DNA of 64,000 bases, from NCBI RefSeq assembly GCF_946478785.1, contig NZ_CAMLDD010000023.1:1-64000 (forward strand), written 5' to 3'. The notes beneath the pieces were generated by a model. It ran no database searches. It saw only the letters and a list, made by a program, of their open reading frames with translations, and was not told where the DNA came from. Shown here piece after piece: positions 43,571 through 51,991 of this stretch (positions are counted from its first letter, which is position 1; each line of letters begins with the position of its first letter). Both the position numbers and the translations under genes were made by a program. The DNA comes from an uncultured Flavobacterium sp. (lineage in GTDB: Bacteria > Bacteroidota > Bacteroidia > Flavobacteriales > Flavobacteriaceae).

Positions 43571-44962
43571 TTATCTGTCCATTCTAACGATTTTTGGTGT
43601 AAATGTGCCTAACACATCGACCAATTCCGTTTGGTTTGCCATTACTTTATTAATGTCTTTATACGCCATTGGCGCTTCATCGATATTACCGCCAATCAAA
43701 GTCACATCATTTGCTTTCAGGACCTTTTTGATTTCACTTTGAGTAAACGATTCTTTGCACTTTCTACGAGAAAACAATCTTCCGGCACCATGAGAAGCAG
43801 AATTTAAACTTTCTGCATTTCCTTTTCCCTGAACAATAAATCCGGGAGCTGTCATTGAACCGGGAATGATTCCCAATTCGCCTTCATTTGCAGGTGTTGC
43901 TCCCTTACGATGTACAATTGCTTCCTTGCCGTTTACTATTTCTTTCCACGCAAAATTGTGGTGATTTTCGATGGTTACCACTACCCTTTTGCCAATGGCT
44001 TTTGCAATTCGACGATGGATATCATCATGACAGGCTTTTGCATAATCGCCTGCTAAGTTCATTGCCAGCCAGTATTCCTGACCGTCATGCGTATTCAAAT
44101 CCAGCCAGGCCAGATGCTGTACATTTTTAGGCAGCGGACATTGTTTGGTTGCCAGATACGTGTAATGTTTTGCAATATTGGCACCTAAGCCTCTTGAACC
44201 GCTATGTGAAAGGACAGCAAAATATTCACCCACACCAATTTTCCATTCGTTTAGGGGATTCGTGATTTTTGCAATTCCGAATTCTACAAAGTGATTACCT
44301 CCGCCCGATGTTCCTAATTGTTTGTAGGCTTTACTTAAAAGGTTTTTCAAGAGCGGAATATCCTGAAACTCACTTCGGCTGAACAATTCATGATCTGCTT
44401 TTATAGTGTGTGTTTCATACATTCCAAACTTCGTATTGTCTTTTAAAATAGCTTCAAGCTGATGGTCTTTTCCTTTGAAGAATGATGCCGGAATATCAAA
44501 AATTGACAAACTCATTCGGCACCCAATATCAACTCCTACACCATACGGAATCACAGCATTGTCAGTTGCCAGCACACCTCCAATTGGTAATCCGTAACCT
44601 GAGTGTGCATCTGGCATTAAAGCACCGGCAATCGAAATTGGCAATTTTAAAGCATCATACAATTGATATTTTGCCTGTTCATCAATTTCATTTTCTCCAA
44701 ATATGGAAAAAGGCGCTCTGGTATTATTAAGCTGATGCATTCTCACCTGCACGGGATTTACCAATCCTTCGGCAACTTTTCCCCAAGTTCCGTGTCCTGT
44801 AAATTTTTCAGGAGAAAGTAAAACTTCTTTGGCTTCGGTTAATATACTTTCTTTTTTTTCTCGTTTTCTGTATCGGTTTATTTGCCCCAAGGCAATATTG
44901 ATACTATTATTTTTTGGAAAGCCTATTTTAATCAGGTCTTTTCCGGATAATTTATTTCCCAT
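43571..44962 (-). CDS. rtcB: RtcB RNA ligase
   Basis: A 463-residue RNA ligase that joins 3'-phosphate or 2',3'-cyclic phosphate ends to 5'-OH ends using GTP and Mn2+. Metal and guanylylation motifs are present: ALMPDAHSGYGLPIGG, GVDIGCRMS (Asp145, Cys148), SGGGNHFVEFG, SHSGSRGLG, and SASHGAGRLFSRR with the guanylylated His391. It has an N-terminal extension of about 45 residues ahead of the core, as in RtcB proteins linked to PrfH. With prfH downstream it likely repairs ribosomes cut at the decoding centre by toxins. Confidence 0.95.
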   Translation of the reverse strand: MGNKLSGKDLIKIGFPKNNSINIALGQINRYRKREKKESILTEAKEVLLSPEKFTGHGTWGKVAEGLVNPVQVRMHQLNNTRAPFSIFGENEIDEQAKYQLYDALKLPISIAGALMPDAHSGYGLPIGGVLATDNAVIPYGVGVDIGCRMSLSIFDIPASFFKGKDHQLEAILKDNTKFGMYETHTIKADHELFSRSEFQDIPLLKNLLSKAYKQLGTSGGGNHFVEFGIAKITNPLNEWKIGVGEYFAVLSHSGSRGLGANIAKHYTYLATKQCPLPKNVQHLAWLDLNTHDGQEYWLAMNLAGDYAKACHDDIHRRIAKAIGKRVVVTIENHHNFAWKEIVNGKEAIVHRKGATPANEGELGIIPGSMTAPGFIVQGKGNAESLNSASHGAGRLFSRRKCKESFTQSEIKKVLKANDVTLIGGNIDEAPMAYKDINKVMANQTELVDVLGTFTPKIVRMDR

Positions 44963-44971
44963 TTTATTTTT

Positions 44972-45020
44972 AATATTGATATTCTATCCAAAATCAATAT
45001 TGCCTGATTTTATTCTACAA
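44972..45020 (-). promoter_or_regulatory. Candidate rtcB promoter with overlapping palindrome
   Basis: On the minus strand TTG (45018-45020), a 21-bp spacer and TGATTTTG (44989-44996) form a near-consensus promoter. A 9-bp inverted repeat (44972-44980 with 44993-45001, aatattgat / atcaatatt) overlaps the -7 element, a typical operator position. No regulator gene is adjacent. Confidence 0.4.
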
Positions 45021-45171
45021 AATGAATACATAACATCTTTAATCATTAAAGAAATAAGAATATTGAGTAAAGCATATTGCGGATTAATAGCAATAAGGAT
45101 TTTGATAAACATTTTATCTGAAACAGATAAATTCAGTTCGGAGTTATCGGGAATTTTTGAAGTGTCTAGAA

Positions 45172-45207
45172 TAAAAAAAAGCCCGAAAGTTAATTTACTT
45201 CGGGCTT
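45172..45207 (-). terminator. Intrinsic terminator after the small ORF, upstream of rtcB
   Basis: A 9-bp perfect stem (45179-45187 with 45199-45207, aagcccgaa / ttcgggctt), extendable by two pairs past a bulge, is followed on the minus strand by TTTTTTTTATTC. It ends a minus-strand transcript that starts upstream. No large minus-strand gene lies between it and 45784, so the small ORF at 45232-45318 is its only candidate client. Confidence 0.75.
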
Positions 45208-45231
45208 GTTCATATATCTAAAATTGATTTG

Positions 45232-45318
45232 CTATGATTGAGAAAAGCCACGAAGACACATGCCAACAGAATCTGATTCTGATGCGATGTTTTGAGAGGT
45301 AAAGTTTAATACAAACAT
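45232..45318 (-). CDS. Possible 28-residue peptide (leader or small gene)
   Basis: A complete ATG-to-TAG frame on the minus strand, starting MFVLNFTSQNI and ending VGMCLRGFSQS. It is placed about 40 nt after a promoter-like TTG-N21-AAAATTTG and 25 nt before an intrinsic terminator, so promoter, ORF and terminator form a compact unit of about 180 nt. The layout is that of an attenuation leader peptide for rtcB, or of an independent small gene or sRNA. I do not recognise the peptide. It has no membrane segment or clear secretion signal. Confidence 0.45.
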   Translation of the reverse strand: MFVLNFTSQNIASESDSVGMCLRGFSQS

Positions 45319-45356
45319 TGTCTTCGTTATTAATAGTTAATTATTATTTTCTGATG

Positions 45357-45388
45357 CAAATTTTGTGAATTATTTTTTTAATAAACAA
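45357..45388 (-). promoter_or_regulatory. Candidate promoter of the small ORF upstream of rtcB
   Basis: On the minus strand TTG (45386-45388), a 21-bp spacer and AAAATTTG (45357-45364; seven of eight positions counting the free ones). The predicted transcription start is about 30 nt before the 28-codon ORF. The stretch 45389-45568 is AT-rich with nothing recognised. Confidence 0.4.
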
Positions 45389-45568
45389 GTTAAATCATAA
45401 AATTTTCTTAAAATAATTTCATTTACCTCAAAATCAATAATTTATAAAATAATTGTCTAATGATATTTTAGCTTAAACACTCCAAATTATTATTTCGAAT
45501 GGCTTACAACATGTTTAAACTTTTGGTTATCAAAATGAAATGTTCATAAGATAGCAAAATGTAACCTT

Positions 45569-45690
45569 TAGCCCCGATTGAAGTGGAAATCCTTTTATGC
45601 CGGAGTTCGGCATAAAAGATTACTTCACATAACCTTTATTTAAATCGGAGTTCAGTGAACTTCGTTTGCAGCGGAAAGCGGGACGATGCT
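45569..45690 (+). repeat. Variable-tip hairpin repeat (family 4), copy A
   Basis: Starts tagccccgattgaagtgg and ends gcgggacgatgct. Its core is a perfect 11-bp hairpin (45592-45602 with 45608-45618, cttttatgccg / cggcataaaag). A second hairpin follows in 45645-45664, with one G-T pair, making this copy longer than the other two. Shares flanking arms with copies at 51781-51858 and 55017-55085. Confidence 0.65.
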
Positions 45691-45736
45691 TACTGAAAAA
45701 CCTAATTTTTCTGCTTCAAAAATTTAATAAATAAAA

Positions 45737-45765
45737 AAGGGCAACGAATAATATCCATTGCCCTT
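45737..45765 (-). terminator. Terminator of the MFS transporter gene
   Basis: An 8-bp stem (45737-45744 with 45758-45765, aagggcaa / ttgccctt) has T-tracts on both sides (TTTTTT on the minus strand). It lies 18 bp past the MFS stop codon. Confidence 0.7.
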
Positions 45766-45783
45766 AAATTTTTTTTTTAGATA

Positions 45784-47061
45784 TTAAAACTGATGCGTTT
45801 TTTTAGAAATTACTAAAAAGGAAACTAAAGAAATTATAGCCGCTCCAGTCAAATAAAATCCAACATAACTTAAATCATACTTGGTTGCAAGCCAAATTGC
45901 AATCATTGGAGCGAAAGCAGCACCTAAAATTCCGGCAAGATTAAAAGTTAGAGAAGCTCCTGAATAACGAACAGTCGTTGGAAACAACTCTGATAAAAAT
46001 GTACCCAATGGACCATAAGTAAATCCCATCAAAGACATTCCAATACAAACAAAAGCAGTAACTAAAAACGGGCTTCCGGAATTAAGAAATAGTGAAAAGA
46101 AAAATCCGAAAACAGCAATGGCAATTGTAGTGATAATTAGTATTTTTCGACGCCCAATTTTATCGGCAACCAATGCTGAAATCGGAATAAAAAGGGCAAA
46201 AAACAATACTGAAAACAATTGAATTAATAAAGCATCTCTTTTCACATAACCTAAGTCTGAAGTGACCCAGCTCAAAGTAAATACGGTCATTAAATAGAAC
46301 ACCAAAAATGTTGTAACTGCACCTAATGTCCCGAAAATCAATTGATTTTTATAGGATTTAACCAAAGTTAAAAACGGAACTTTCACTTCTTCATGCGCAT
46401 TTTTAGAGTTTTCAAAAGAAGGGGTTTCTGTAATTTTAGTTCGGATATAAAAACCAACTACAACCAAAAGGGAGCTTGCTATAAAAGGAATTCTCCAGCC
46501 GTAATCCATGAAATCTTCACTGCTCATTGAATCCGTTAGAAACAGGAAAGTTCCTCCTGAAAGCAGCAATCCGATTGGTGCTCCTAATTGCGGAAACATT
46601 CCGTACCAGGCACGTTTATGTGGCGGTGCATTTTCTATAGCCAGCAAAACAGCTCCTCCCCATTCGCCTCCTAATCCCACACCCTGCCCAAATCGGCATA
46701 ACATTAATAGTAAAGGTGCTGCAACCCCAATACTGGCATAACCTGGTAAAAATCCAATAGTCACGGTAGAAATACCCATAGTCAGCAAAGCTGCAACTAA
46801 AGTGAATTTACGTCCGATTTTATCGCCATAATGCCCAAAGAAAGCAGAACCTAAAGGGCGTGATAAAAAGGCAATTGAAAAAGTAGCTAACGACTCTAAG
46901 GTGGCCATAGTCGCATCAGAACCAGGAAAAAATAATTGGGGAAAAACCAAAACCGCAGCATTGGCATAGATATAAAAGTCAAAAAATTCAATTGTTGTGC
47001 CTATTAAACTTCCAAAAAGAACATGTTTTAAGGAGTTTTTTTTATTAGGGTTATTTTCCAT
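45784..47061 (-). CDS. MFS transporter, metabolite:H+ symporter (MHS) type
   Basis: A 425-residue inner-membrane protein with 12 predicted helices. The opening SLIGTTIEFFDFYIYANAA and the first cytoplasmic loop GHYGDKIGRKFTLV are typical of the MHS family (ProP, ShiA, KgtP relatives), as is RFGQGVGLGGEWGGA in helix 4. Substrates in this family are organic acids and compatible solutes; the one here cannot be read. It is a single gene with its own terminator and a -7-like element at 47089. Confidence 0.88.
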   Translation of the reverse strand: MENNPNKKNSLKHVLFGSLIGTTIEFFDFYIYANAAVLVFPQLFFPGSDATMATLESLATFSIAFLSRPLGSAFFGHYGDKIGRKFTLVAALLTMGISTVTIGFLPGYASIGVAAPLLLMLCRFGQGVGLGGEWGGAVLLAIENAPPHKRAWYGMFPQLGAPIGLLLSGGTFLFLTDSMSSEDFMDYGWRIPFIASSLLVVVGFYIRTKITETPSFENSKNAHEEVKVPFLTLVKSYKNQLIFGTLGAVTTFLVFYLMTVFTLSWVTSDLGYVKRDALLIQLFSVLFFALFIPISALVADKIGRRKILIITTIAIAVFGFFFSLFLNSGSPFLVTAFVCIGMSLMGFTYGPLGTFLSELFPTTVRYSGASLTFNLAGILGAAFAPMIAIWLATKYDLSYVGFYLTGAAIISLVSFLVISKKTHQF

Positions 47062-47088
47062 ATAGCTTTGATATAACTTTTTTAGCTA

Positions 47089-47096
47089 CAAAAATA
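47089..47096 (-). promoter_or_regulatory. Candidate -7 element of the MFS gene
   Basis: The minus strand reads TATTTTTG, a full TAnnTTTG match 28 bp before the start codon. No TTG is found at -33. Confidence 0.4.
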
Positions 47097-47253
47097 GAAT
47101 TTCATTGCTAATAATTTAGTATTAGATTGATTAGTTTCATAACCTCTGTACTATTTAACAAATTTGATGAGTTTTCAATGTTACGCAACTTCTTAGAATT
47201 AAAAACCTGATTATAAAGTCTTTAAATCGAAAAATAAAAATCAAATCATAAGC

Positions 47254-47269
47254 AATCGTTAAAACGATT
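47254..47269. promoter_or_regulatory. 16-bp palindrome upstream of bshC
   Basis: Half-sites aatcgtt and aacgatt are separated by two bases. It lies about 20 bp before a -7-like TAAATTTA (47289-47296), near the -33 position of a likely bshC promoter, so it may be a repressor or activator site. It is followed by TTTTT and could also form a weak hairpin. Confidence 0.3.
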
Positions 47270-47321
47270 TTTAACTACATATTTTCATTAAATTTACAGC
47301 TGTCAAAATAAATCTAAAATT

Positions 47322-48911
47322 ATGCCCACCGACTGTATCAGCTACCAAAACTCAGGATATTTCTCTAAATTGATACAAGATTATTTAGATCAAAAAACCG
47401 AATTACAGTCACTATACAATCATTTTCCAACCTTAGAAAATTTTGAAAAGCAAATCATTGAAAAACAGGCTAATTTCTATAATGACAACCGAATTCCATT
47501 GGTTGAAACTTTAAAAAGGCAATATCAGAATATCGAAATTTCTGATTCGACTAAACAAAATATTGAACTTTTAGCTCATCCCTATACCTTTACAATTACG
47601 ACCGGACATCAATTAAACTTGTTTTGCGGTCCATTGTATTTTTTATATAAAATTGTTTCGACAATTAACCTGACCAAAGAATTAAAATCGAAATATCCAA
47701 CGTACAATTTTGTTCCAATTTACTGGATGGCTACAGAAGATCATGATTTTGAAGAGATTAATTATTTTAATTTTAAAGGAAAAAAATTCAGATGGAATAA
47801 AGAAAGTGCTGGACCGGTTGGAAGACTTGCAACAGAAGGTTTAGCAGAATTCTTAGAAATTTATTCTAAAGAATTAGGATCAAGTACAAATGCGGGTTTC
47901 ATAAAAAACTTATTTCAAGAAGCCTATTTAAAACATGAAAACCTTGCCGATGCAACTCGTTTTTTAGCCAACAGTTTATTTGCTGATTATGGTTTAGTCA
48001 TATTAGATGCAGACGACACCGATTTAAAACGTGTTTTTATTCCATATATTAAAGAAGAATTAGAAAAACAAACTTCGTTCAAAGCGGTTCAAAAAACAAT
48101 CGAAGAACTTAAAGAGTATACTGTTCAGGTAAATCCGCGTGAAATCAATTTATTTTATATAGAAGATAATCTGCGTGAGAGAATCATTTTTGAAAATGAT
48201 AAATATTATGTAAATAACACTAAAACCTCATTTTCAAAAGAAGAAATTCTGAAATTATTGGAAAGCAATCCGGAAAAATTCAGTCCAAACGTGATTATGC
48301 GTCCGCTTTATCAGGAAGTTATTTTGCCTAATCTATGTTATATTGGCGGAGGCGGAGAAATTGCCTATTGGCTGGAATTGAAATCATTTTTTGATGCTGT
48401 AAACATTACTTTCCCAATGCTTTTAGTTCGAAATTCAGTGCTTTTAAATACCGAAAAACAAGCAAAAAAAGCGGATAATTTAGGTTTAAGCTGGGCAGAT
48501 TTATTTACAAAACCGGATGATTTAGTGAATACAATCACACACAAATTATCTGCTTTTCCAATTGATTTAACCCCACAAAAAGAAACACTAGAAAAACAAT
48601 TTGAATATCTTTACGAACTGGCTCTGCAAACCGACAAATCATTTAGCGGCGCAGTAAAAGCTCAGGAAGTGAAACAGAAAAAAGGACTGGAAAACCTAGA
48701 AAAAAGGTTATTAAAAGCCCAAAAACGAAAATTAGATGACGAATTACAGCGTGTAACCGATTTGCAGTTGGAGTTGTTCCCAAACAAAGGACTGCAGGAA
48801 CGCCAGGCTAATTTTTCAGAATTTTATTTAGAAAAAGGTGAACAATTGATTCCGCTTTTGATTCAAAAATTAAAACCGTTAGAAACTAATTTTAATATTA
48901 TAACGATATAA
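47322..48911 (+). CDS. bshC: Bacillithiol biosynthesis cysteine-adding enzyme BshC
   Basis: A 529-residue cytoplasmic enzyme that adds cysteine to glucosaminyl-malate in the last step of bacillithiol synthesis. BshC features: TITTGHQLNLFCGPLYFLYK near residue 87, YWMATEDHDFEEINYF near 126, FSPNVIMRPLYQEVILP near 322, YIGGGGEIAYWLELK, and a C-terminal coiled-coil (about 440-500). Length is normal for the family. No other bsh gene is nearby. Confidence 0.93.
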   Translation: MPTDCISYQNSGYFSKLIQDYLDQKTELQSLYNHFPTLENFEKQIIEKQANFYNDNRIPLVETLKRQYQNIEISDSTKQNIELLAHPYTFTITTGHQLNLFCGPLYFLYKIVSTINLTKELKSKYPTYNFVPIYWMATEDHDFEEINYFNFKGKKFRWNKESAGPVGRLATEGLAEFLEIYSKELGSSTNAGFIKNLFQEAYLKHENLADATRFLANSLFADYGLVILDADDTDLKRVFIPYIKEELEKQTSFKAVQKTIEELKEYTVQVNPREINLFYIEDNLRERIIFENDKYYVNNTKTSFSKEEILKLLESNPEKFSPNVIMRPLYQEVILPNLCYIGGGGEIAYWLELKSFFDAVNITFPMLLVRNSVLLNTEKQAKKADNLGLSWADLFTKPDDLVNTITHKLSAFPIDLTPQKETLEKQFEYLYELALQTDKSFSGAVKAQEVKQKKGLENLEKRLLKAQKRKLDDELQRVTDLQLELFPNKGLQERQANFSEFYLEKGEQLIPLLIQKLKPLETNFNIITI

Positions 48912-49024
48912 AACAAAAAGCAATAAAGTAATAGCCTTCAGAAATAAATAACCACTCTCTTCTGAAATTATTACTTCTCAAACCAAATAGAAAATTTAAA
49001 AATTAACCTATTTACAAAAAACTG

Positions 49025-50296
49025 ATGGTAAGAGAACGTTTAATTTCGCTTGATGTCTTTCGTGGACTAACTATTTTATTAATGACCGTTGTAAACAATC
49101 CAGGAGACTGGGGAAATGTTTACGCACCTTTATTACATGCTGACTGGCATGGCTGTACACCAACCGATCTGGTTTTTCCATTCTTTGTTTTTATTATGGG
49201 AGTTGCTGTTCCGTTAGCAATGCCTGATAAATTTTATGACAGTACTACTTTCAATAAAATTTTAGTTCGCTCGTTGCGAATGCTTTGCTTGGGGATTTTC
49301 TTTAACTTTTTTGGAAAAATCCAGCTATTTGGTCTTGATGGAATTCCGCTTCTAATAGGAAGACTTGCCATTACCATAGCTGTGGGTTATGCTTTAATGG
49401 GAAGTTTTAGTTCCAAAGTCAAAAACATATTAGCCTTTTCAATCCTTTTTATCTACCTCTTTTTGGCTTACAGTGGTATCGAAGCTTATCAGGATGTTAG
49501 GCTTCCTGGAGTTTTACAGCGCATTGCCATAGTCTATTTTGTAGTTTCGCTTTTGTATTTAAAAACATCTCTAAAAACTCAGATCATTACAGGAGCTGTA
49601 CTTTTATTAGGATATTGGGCATTAATGACTTTAATTCCTATTCCCTGGATCGGTGAACCAAATCTGGAAAAAGGAACCAATCTCGCCTCATGGCTTGACA
49701 GCATTTTGTTGAAAGGACATATGTATAGCGGAACCGTAACCTGGGATCCGGAAGGAATTTTAAGCACCATTCCCTCTATTGTAAACGGAATTATTGGTTT
49801 ATTGATTGGTCAGCTATTACAGCAAAACCTGCCGAAAACTAAAAAAGCTCAAAAAATGGCAATTGCAGGAGTTTTATTAATTATTGGCGGCTTGCTTTGG
49901 AATATCGTTTTCCCTATCAACAAATCACTGTGGACAAGCAGTTATGTTTTATATACTACCGGATTAGCTGCAACAACTTTAGCCATTTTATATTACATCA
50001 TTGATATTGCCGATTATAAAAAAGGGTTCAAACCCTTTTTAATCTGGGGAGTTAACCCAATGATTGTATTTTTTGCTTCGCAGATTATTCCGCAGGCTTT
50101 GGTCATGATTCAGTTTAAAAACCCACATAATCCGGAACAAAACATTAACTTATTAGATTATCTGTATAGCTTTGGAATAGCGCCATTTTTCAGCAATCCA
50201 AAGGCAGCATCTTTGGCCGGAGCTTTGGTGTATGTGGGCATCTGGACGTTTATTTTATGGATATTCTACAGAAACAAATTAATATTCAAAGTTTAG
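49025..50296 (+). CDS. HGSNAT-like membrane acyltransferase (DUF5009/NagX family)
   Basis: A 423-residue membrane protein with about 11 helices. The N-terminus RLISLDVFRGLTILLM and HADWHGCTPTDLVFPFFVF, with the likely active-site His, are diagnostic of the heparan-alpha-glucosaminide N-acetyltransferase-like family (YeiB/NagX relatives). It may acetylate a sugar across the inner membrane; the acceptor is not known. It stands alone between bshC and a palindromic element. Confidence 0.85.
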   Translation: MVRERLISLDVFRGLTILLMTVVNNPGDWGNVYAPLLHADWHGCTPTDLVFPFFVFIMGVAVPLAMPDKFYDSTTFNKILVRSLRMLCLGIFFNFFGKIQLFGLDGIPLLIGRLAITIAVGYALMGSFSSKVKNILAFSILFIYLFLAYSGIEAYQDVRLPGVLQRIAIVYFVVSLLYLKTSLKTQIITGAVLLLGYWALMTLIPIPWIGEPNLEKGTNLASWLDSILLKGHMYSGTVTWDPEGILSTIPSIVNGIIGLLIGQLLQQNLPKTKKAQKMAIAGVLLIIGGLLWNIVFPINKSLWTSSYVLYTTGLAATTLAILYYIIDIADYKKGFKPFLIWGVNPMIVFFASQIIPQALVMIQFKNPHNPEQNINLLDYLYSFGIAPFFSNPKAASLAGALVYVGIWTFILWIFYRNKLIFKV

Positions 50297-50306
50297 GAAG
50301 TATTTT

Positions 50307-50403
50307 ACCATGTAAGTGATATAAATTCATTTTCGAAAACAGCATAATTTGTCGGAATATTTCACGCAAAGCTATTTATATGAACTTACATCCCTTATAT
50401 GGT
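50307..50403. repeat. Palindromic element (family 3), diverged copy 2
   Basis: Arms 50307-50332 and 50378-50403 correspond to the 26-bp arms of the element at 22585-22709 with a few substitutions (accatgtaagtgatataaat; right arm ending cttatatggt). The flanking tttaaaaaa after the right arm is also shared. The centre is shorter here. Confidence 0.65.
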
Positions 50404-50483
50404 TTAAAAAAAAATTCTTGGTAAAAACATCATTCCACTACGTTTTAATTATGAATTTATTAAAAACAATTCATAAAAAAGCC

Positions 50484-50491
50484 TACTTTTG
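50484..50491 (+). promoter_or_regulatory. -7 element of the ndk promoter
   Basis: TACTTTTG fully matches the TAnnTTTG consensus and lies 26 bp before the ndk start codon. The -33 region has no TTG. Confidence 0.5.
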
Positions 50492-50517
50492 CACAAAAAT
50501 TTAAAATTCGCAAGAAA

Positions 50518-50937
50518 ATGGCAACAAATAGAACTTTTACAATGATTAAGCCGGATGCTGTTGCAAACGGACACATAGGAAACATCTTAGCAATGATTAC
50601 TAACAGAGGTTTCAAAATCGTTTCATTAAAACTAACGCAATTAACTGTAGCAGATGCTCAGGCTTTTTACGCTGTACACTCTGCAAGACCATTTTACGGA
50701 GAATTAGTTGAATTCATGTCTCGTGGACCAATCGTTGCTGCAATTTTAGAAAAAGAAAATGCTGTAGAAGATTTCAGAACTTTAATTGGAGCTACCAATC
50801 CTGCTGAAGCTGCAGAAGGAACTATTCGTAAAGCATATGCAACTTCAATTGGAGAAAATGCAGTTCACGGATCTGATAGCGACGAAAACGCAGCTATCGA
50901 AGGTGCTTTTCACTTTGCTGGAAGAGAGCAATTCTAG
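50518..50937 (+). CDS. ndk: Nucleoside diphosphate kinase
   Basis: A 139-residue cytoplasmic enzyme that moves the gamma-phosphate from ATP to nucleoside diphosphates. Family motifs: [17 protein letters not shown], the [11 protein letters not shown] loop, [18 protein letters not shown] and the phospho-His in [12 protein letters not shown] (His117). Full length, with its own promoter and terminator. Confidence 0.98.
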   Translation: MATNRTFTMIKPDAVANGHIGNILAMITNRGFKIVSLKLTQLTVADAQAFYAVHSARPFYGELVEFMSRGPIVAAILEKENAVEDFRTLIGATNPAEAAEGTIRKAYATSIGENAVHGSDSDENAAIEGAFHFAGREQF

Positions 50938-50974
50938 TATTAAATGTTCAGCTTTTGAGCTGACATTAAACATA

Positions 50975-51010
50975 AAAAAAACCGATTCAAAAGTTTGAAT
51001 CGGTTTTTTT
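50975..51010. terminator. Bidirectional terminator between ndk and DUF721 gene
   Basis: Arms 50975-50991 and 50994-51010 pair perfectly over 17 bp, the centre being ccgattcaaa / tttgaatcgg, with A- and T-tracts on the two sides. It lies between convergent genes. A smaller hairpin (tcagc / gctga) precedes it. Confidence 0.85.
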
Positions 51011-51047
51011 TATATCAGACTGAATACTAAAATCCTAACACTGAACA

Positions 51048-51344
51048 CTATCTCAAAACAACATCCTTAACCACTTCCCTTCCCAGTTCCTCATTAATCA
51101 TTTTAACGATTTTAGATTTTCCATGGCTTAGTTCTTCTCTTAAAACCGCCGATCCAAGTTCTACATACAGCGTGCTTCCTTTCAAAACAACATTTTTAGT
51201 ATACGTGTTCACCCCGTTGCCCATCAACTGCCTCCAGGCTTCTTTTACATCAATCTGATCCATGCCTGGTTGCAGTTTATTCACCTGAATAATCTGTTGC
51301 AGCACATCGCCAATCGTACTCTGATTATTTAGTCTTTTTGCCAT
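51048..51344 (-). CDS. DUF721 (DciA-like) protein
   Basis: A 98-residue basic protein: TIGDVLQQIIQVNKLQPGMD, VKEAWRQLMGNGVNTYTKNV, GSTLYVELGSAVLREELSHG. This is the DUF721 family, related to the DnaB helicase loader DciA. It overlaps the end of the upstream lipoprotein gene by 20 bp. Confidence 0.85.
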   Translation of the reverse strand: MAKRLNNQSTIGDVLQQIIQVNKLQPGMDQIDVKEAWRQLMGNGVNTYTKNVVLKGSTLYVELGSAVLREELSHGKSKIVKMINEELGREVVKDVVLR

Positions 51345-51765
51345 CTTCTAATAAATTTACTGGTCCAGCTTTTTTATAATGATATTCCTTATTCTGATCG
51401 TTTTTAACCACAAATGTTTCATCCGAAATCGAAATCAGCTCCTCGCTCCATTTGGCATAATCCGTTTTATAATCCAAAAAAGCCCCTCTGTCTGTAAATC
51501 GAACCGAAATATTTTCAAAAGTATCTGTGGTCAAAAAAGTTCCGTCAAGCTGCGCCATCACCTTTGTTCGCGTTCCTTTAGTTCCTTTTATCTGAAAATA
51601 ATCAAAATTCTCATTCATTCCATACGCCTTCTCTTCTCCTTTATCAAAAACCACTTTTTCAATTTCCCAGTAACCATTCAATTTTGCAATATCTACAGGT
51701 TTAATTTCCTGCTTACAGCTTACAAACAAAACCGATAAAATCAAAATCATAAAAGTTTTTTTCAT
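51325..51765 (-). CDS. Small lipoprotein, unknown function
   Basis: A 146-residue lipoprotein (lipobox LFVSC after MKKTFMILILSV). I chose the ATG at 51765; the open frame continues upstream to 51873 only because it runs through a dispersed repeat element. The mature part has a lipocalin-like look (LNGYWEIEKVVFDKGEEKAY, ENISVRFTDRGAFLDYKTDY). Family not recognised with certainty. Its end overlaps the DUF721 start, so the two are coupled. Confidence 0.8.
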   Translation of the reverse strand: MKKTFMILILSVLFVSCKQEIKPVDIAKLNGYWEIEKVVFDKGEEKAYGMNENFDYFQIKGTKGTRTKVMAQLDGTFLTTDTFENISVRFTDRGAFLDYKTDYAKWSEELISISDETFVVKNDQNKEYHYKKAGPVNLLEDGKKTK

Positions 51766-51780
51766 ATAATAAAATTTATT

Positions 51781-51858
51781 AGGAGCTGTTTCCTGCTGTC
51801 CGCTATATCTTTTATGGCGAACCCCGCCATAAAAGGATGCCGCTTCCATCAGGGCTAA
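51781..51858 (-). repeat. Variable-tip hairpin repeat (family 4), copy B
   Basis: Read on the minus strand it starts tagccctgatggaagcggca, has the hairpin cttttatggcg / cgccataaaag (51809-51819 with 51825-51835, 11 bp perfect), and ends agatatagcggacagcagga followed by agctcct. It lies directly upstream of the lipoprotein start codon. Confidence 0.75.
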
Positions 51859-51991
51859 AACTCCAATTTTCAAAAGAATATTTAGTGAACTACAAAGTTA
51901 ACTTTATAAATTTAAAAGAAGTAAAAATCTTCAAAACACATTAAACTATTTTGCATATTTTTGGTCAAATCCCAAACCAAAAACACAAACC

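Noticed and set aside
44829..45221. 130-codon plus-strand ORF running antisense to the start of rtcB
   Set aside because: Its first third is the reverse strand of rtcB codons and the rest runs through the terminator hairpin; no family features.
51766..51873. Upstream extension of the small lipoprotein reading frame
   Set aside because: The extra 36 codons are translated repeat sequence; the lipoprotein signal peptide begins at 51765.
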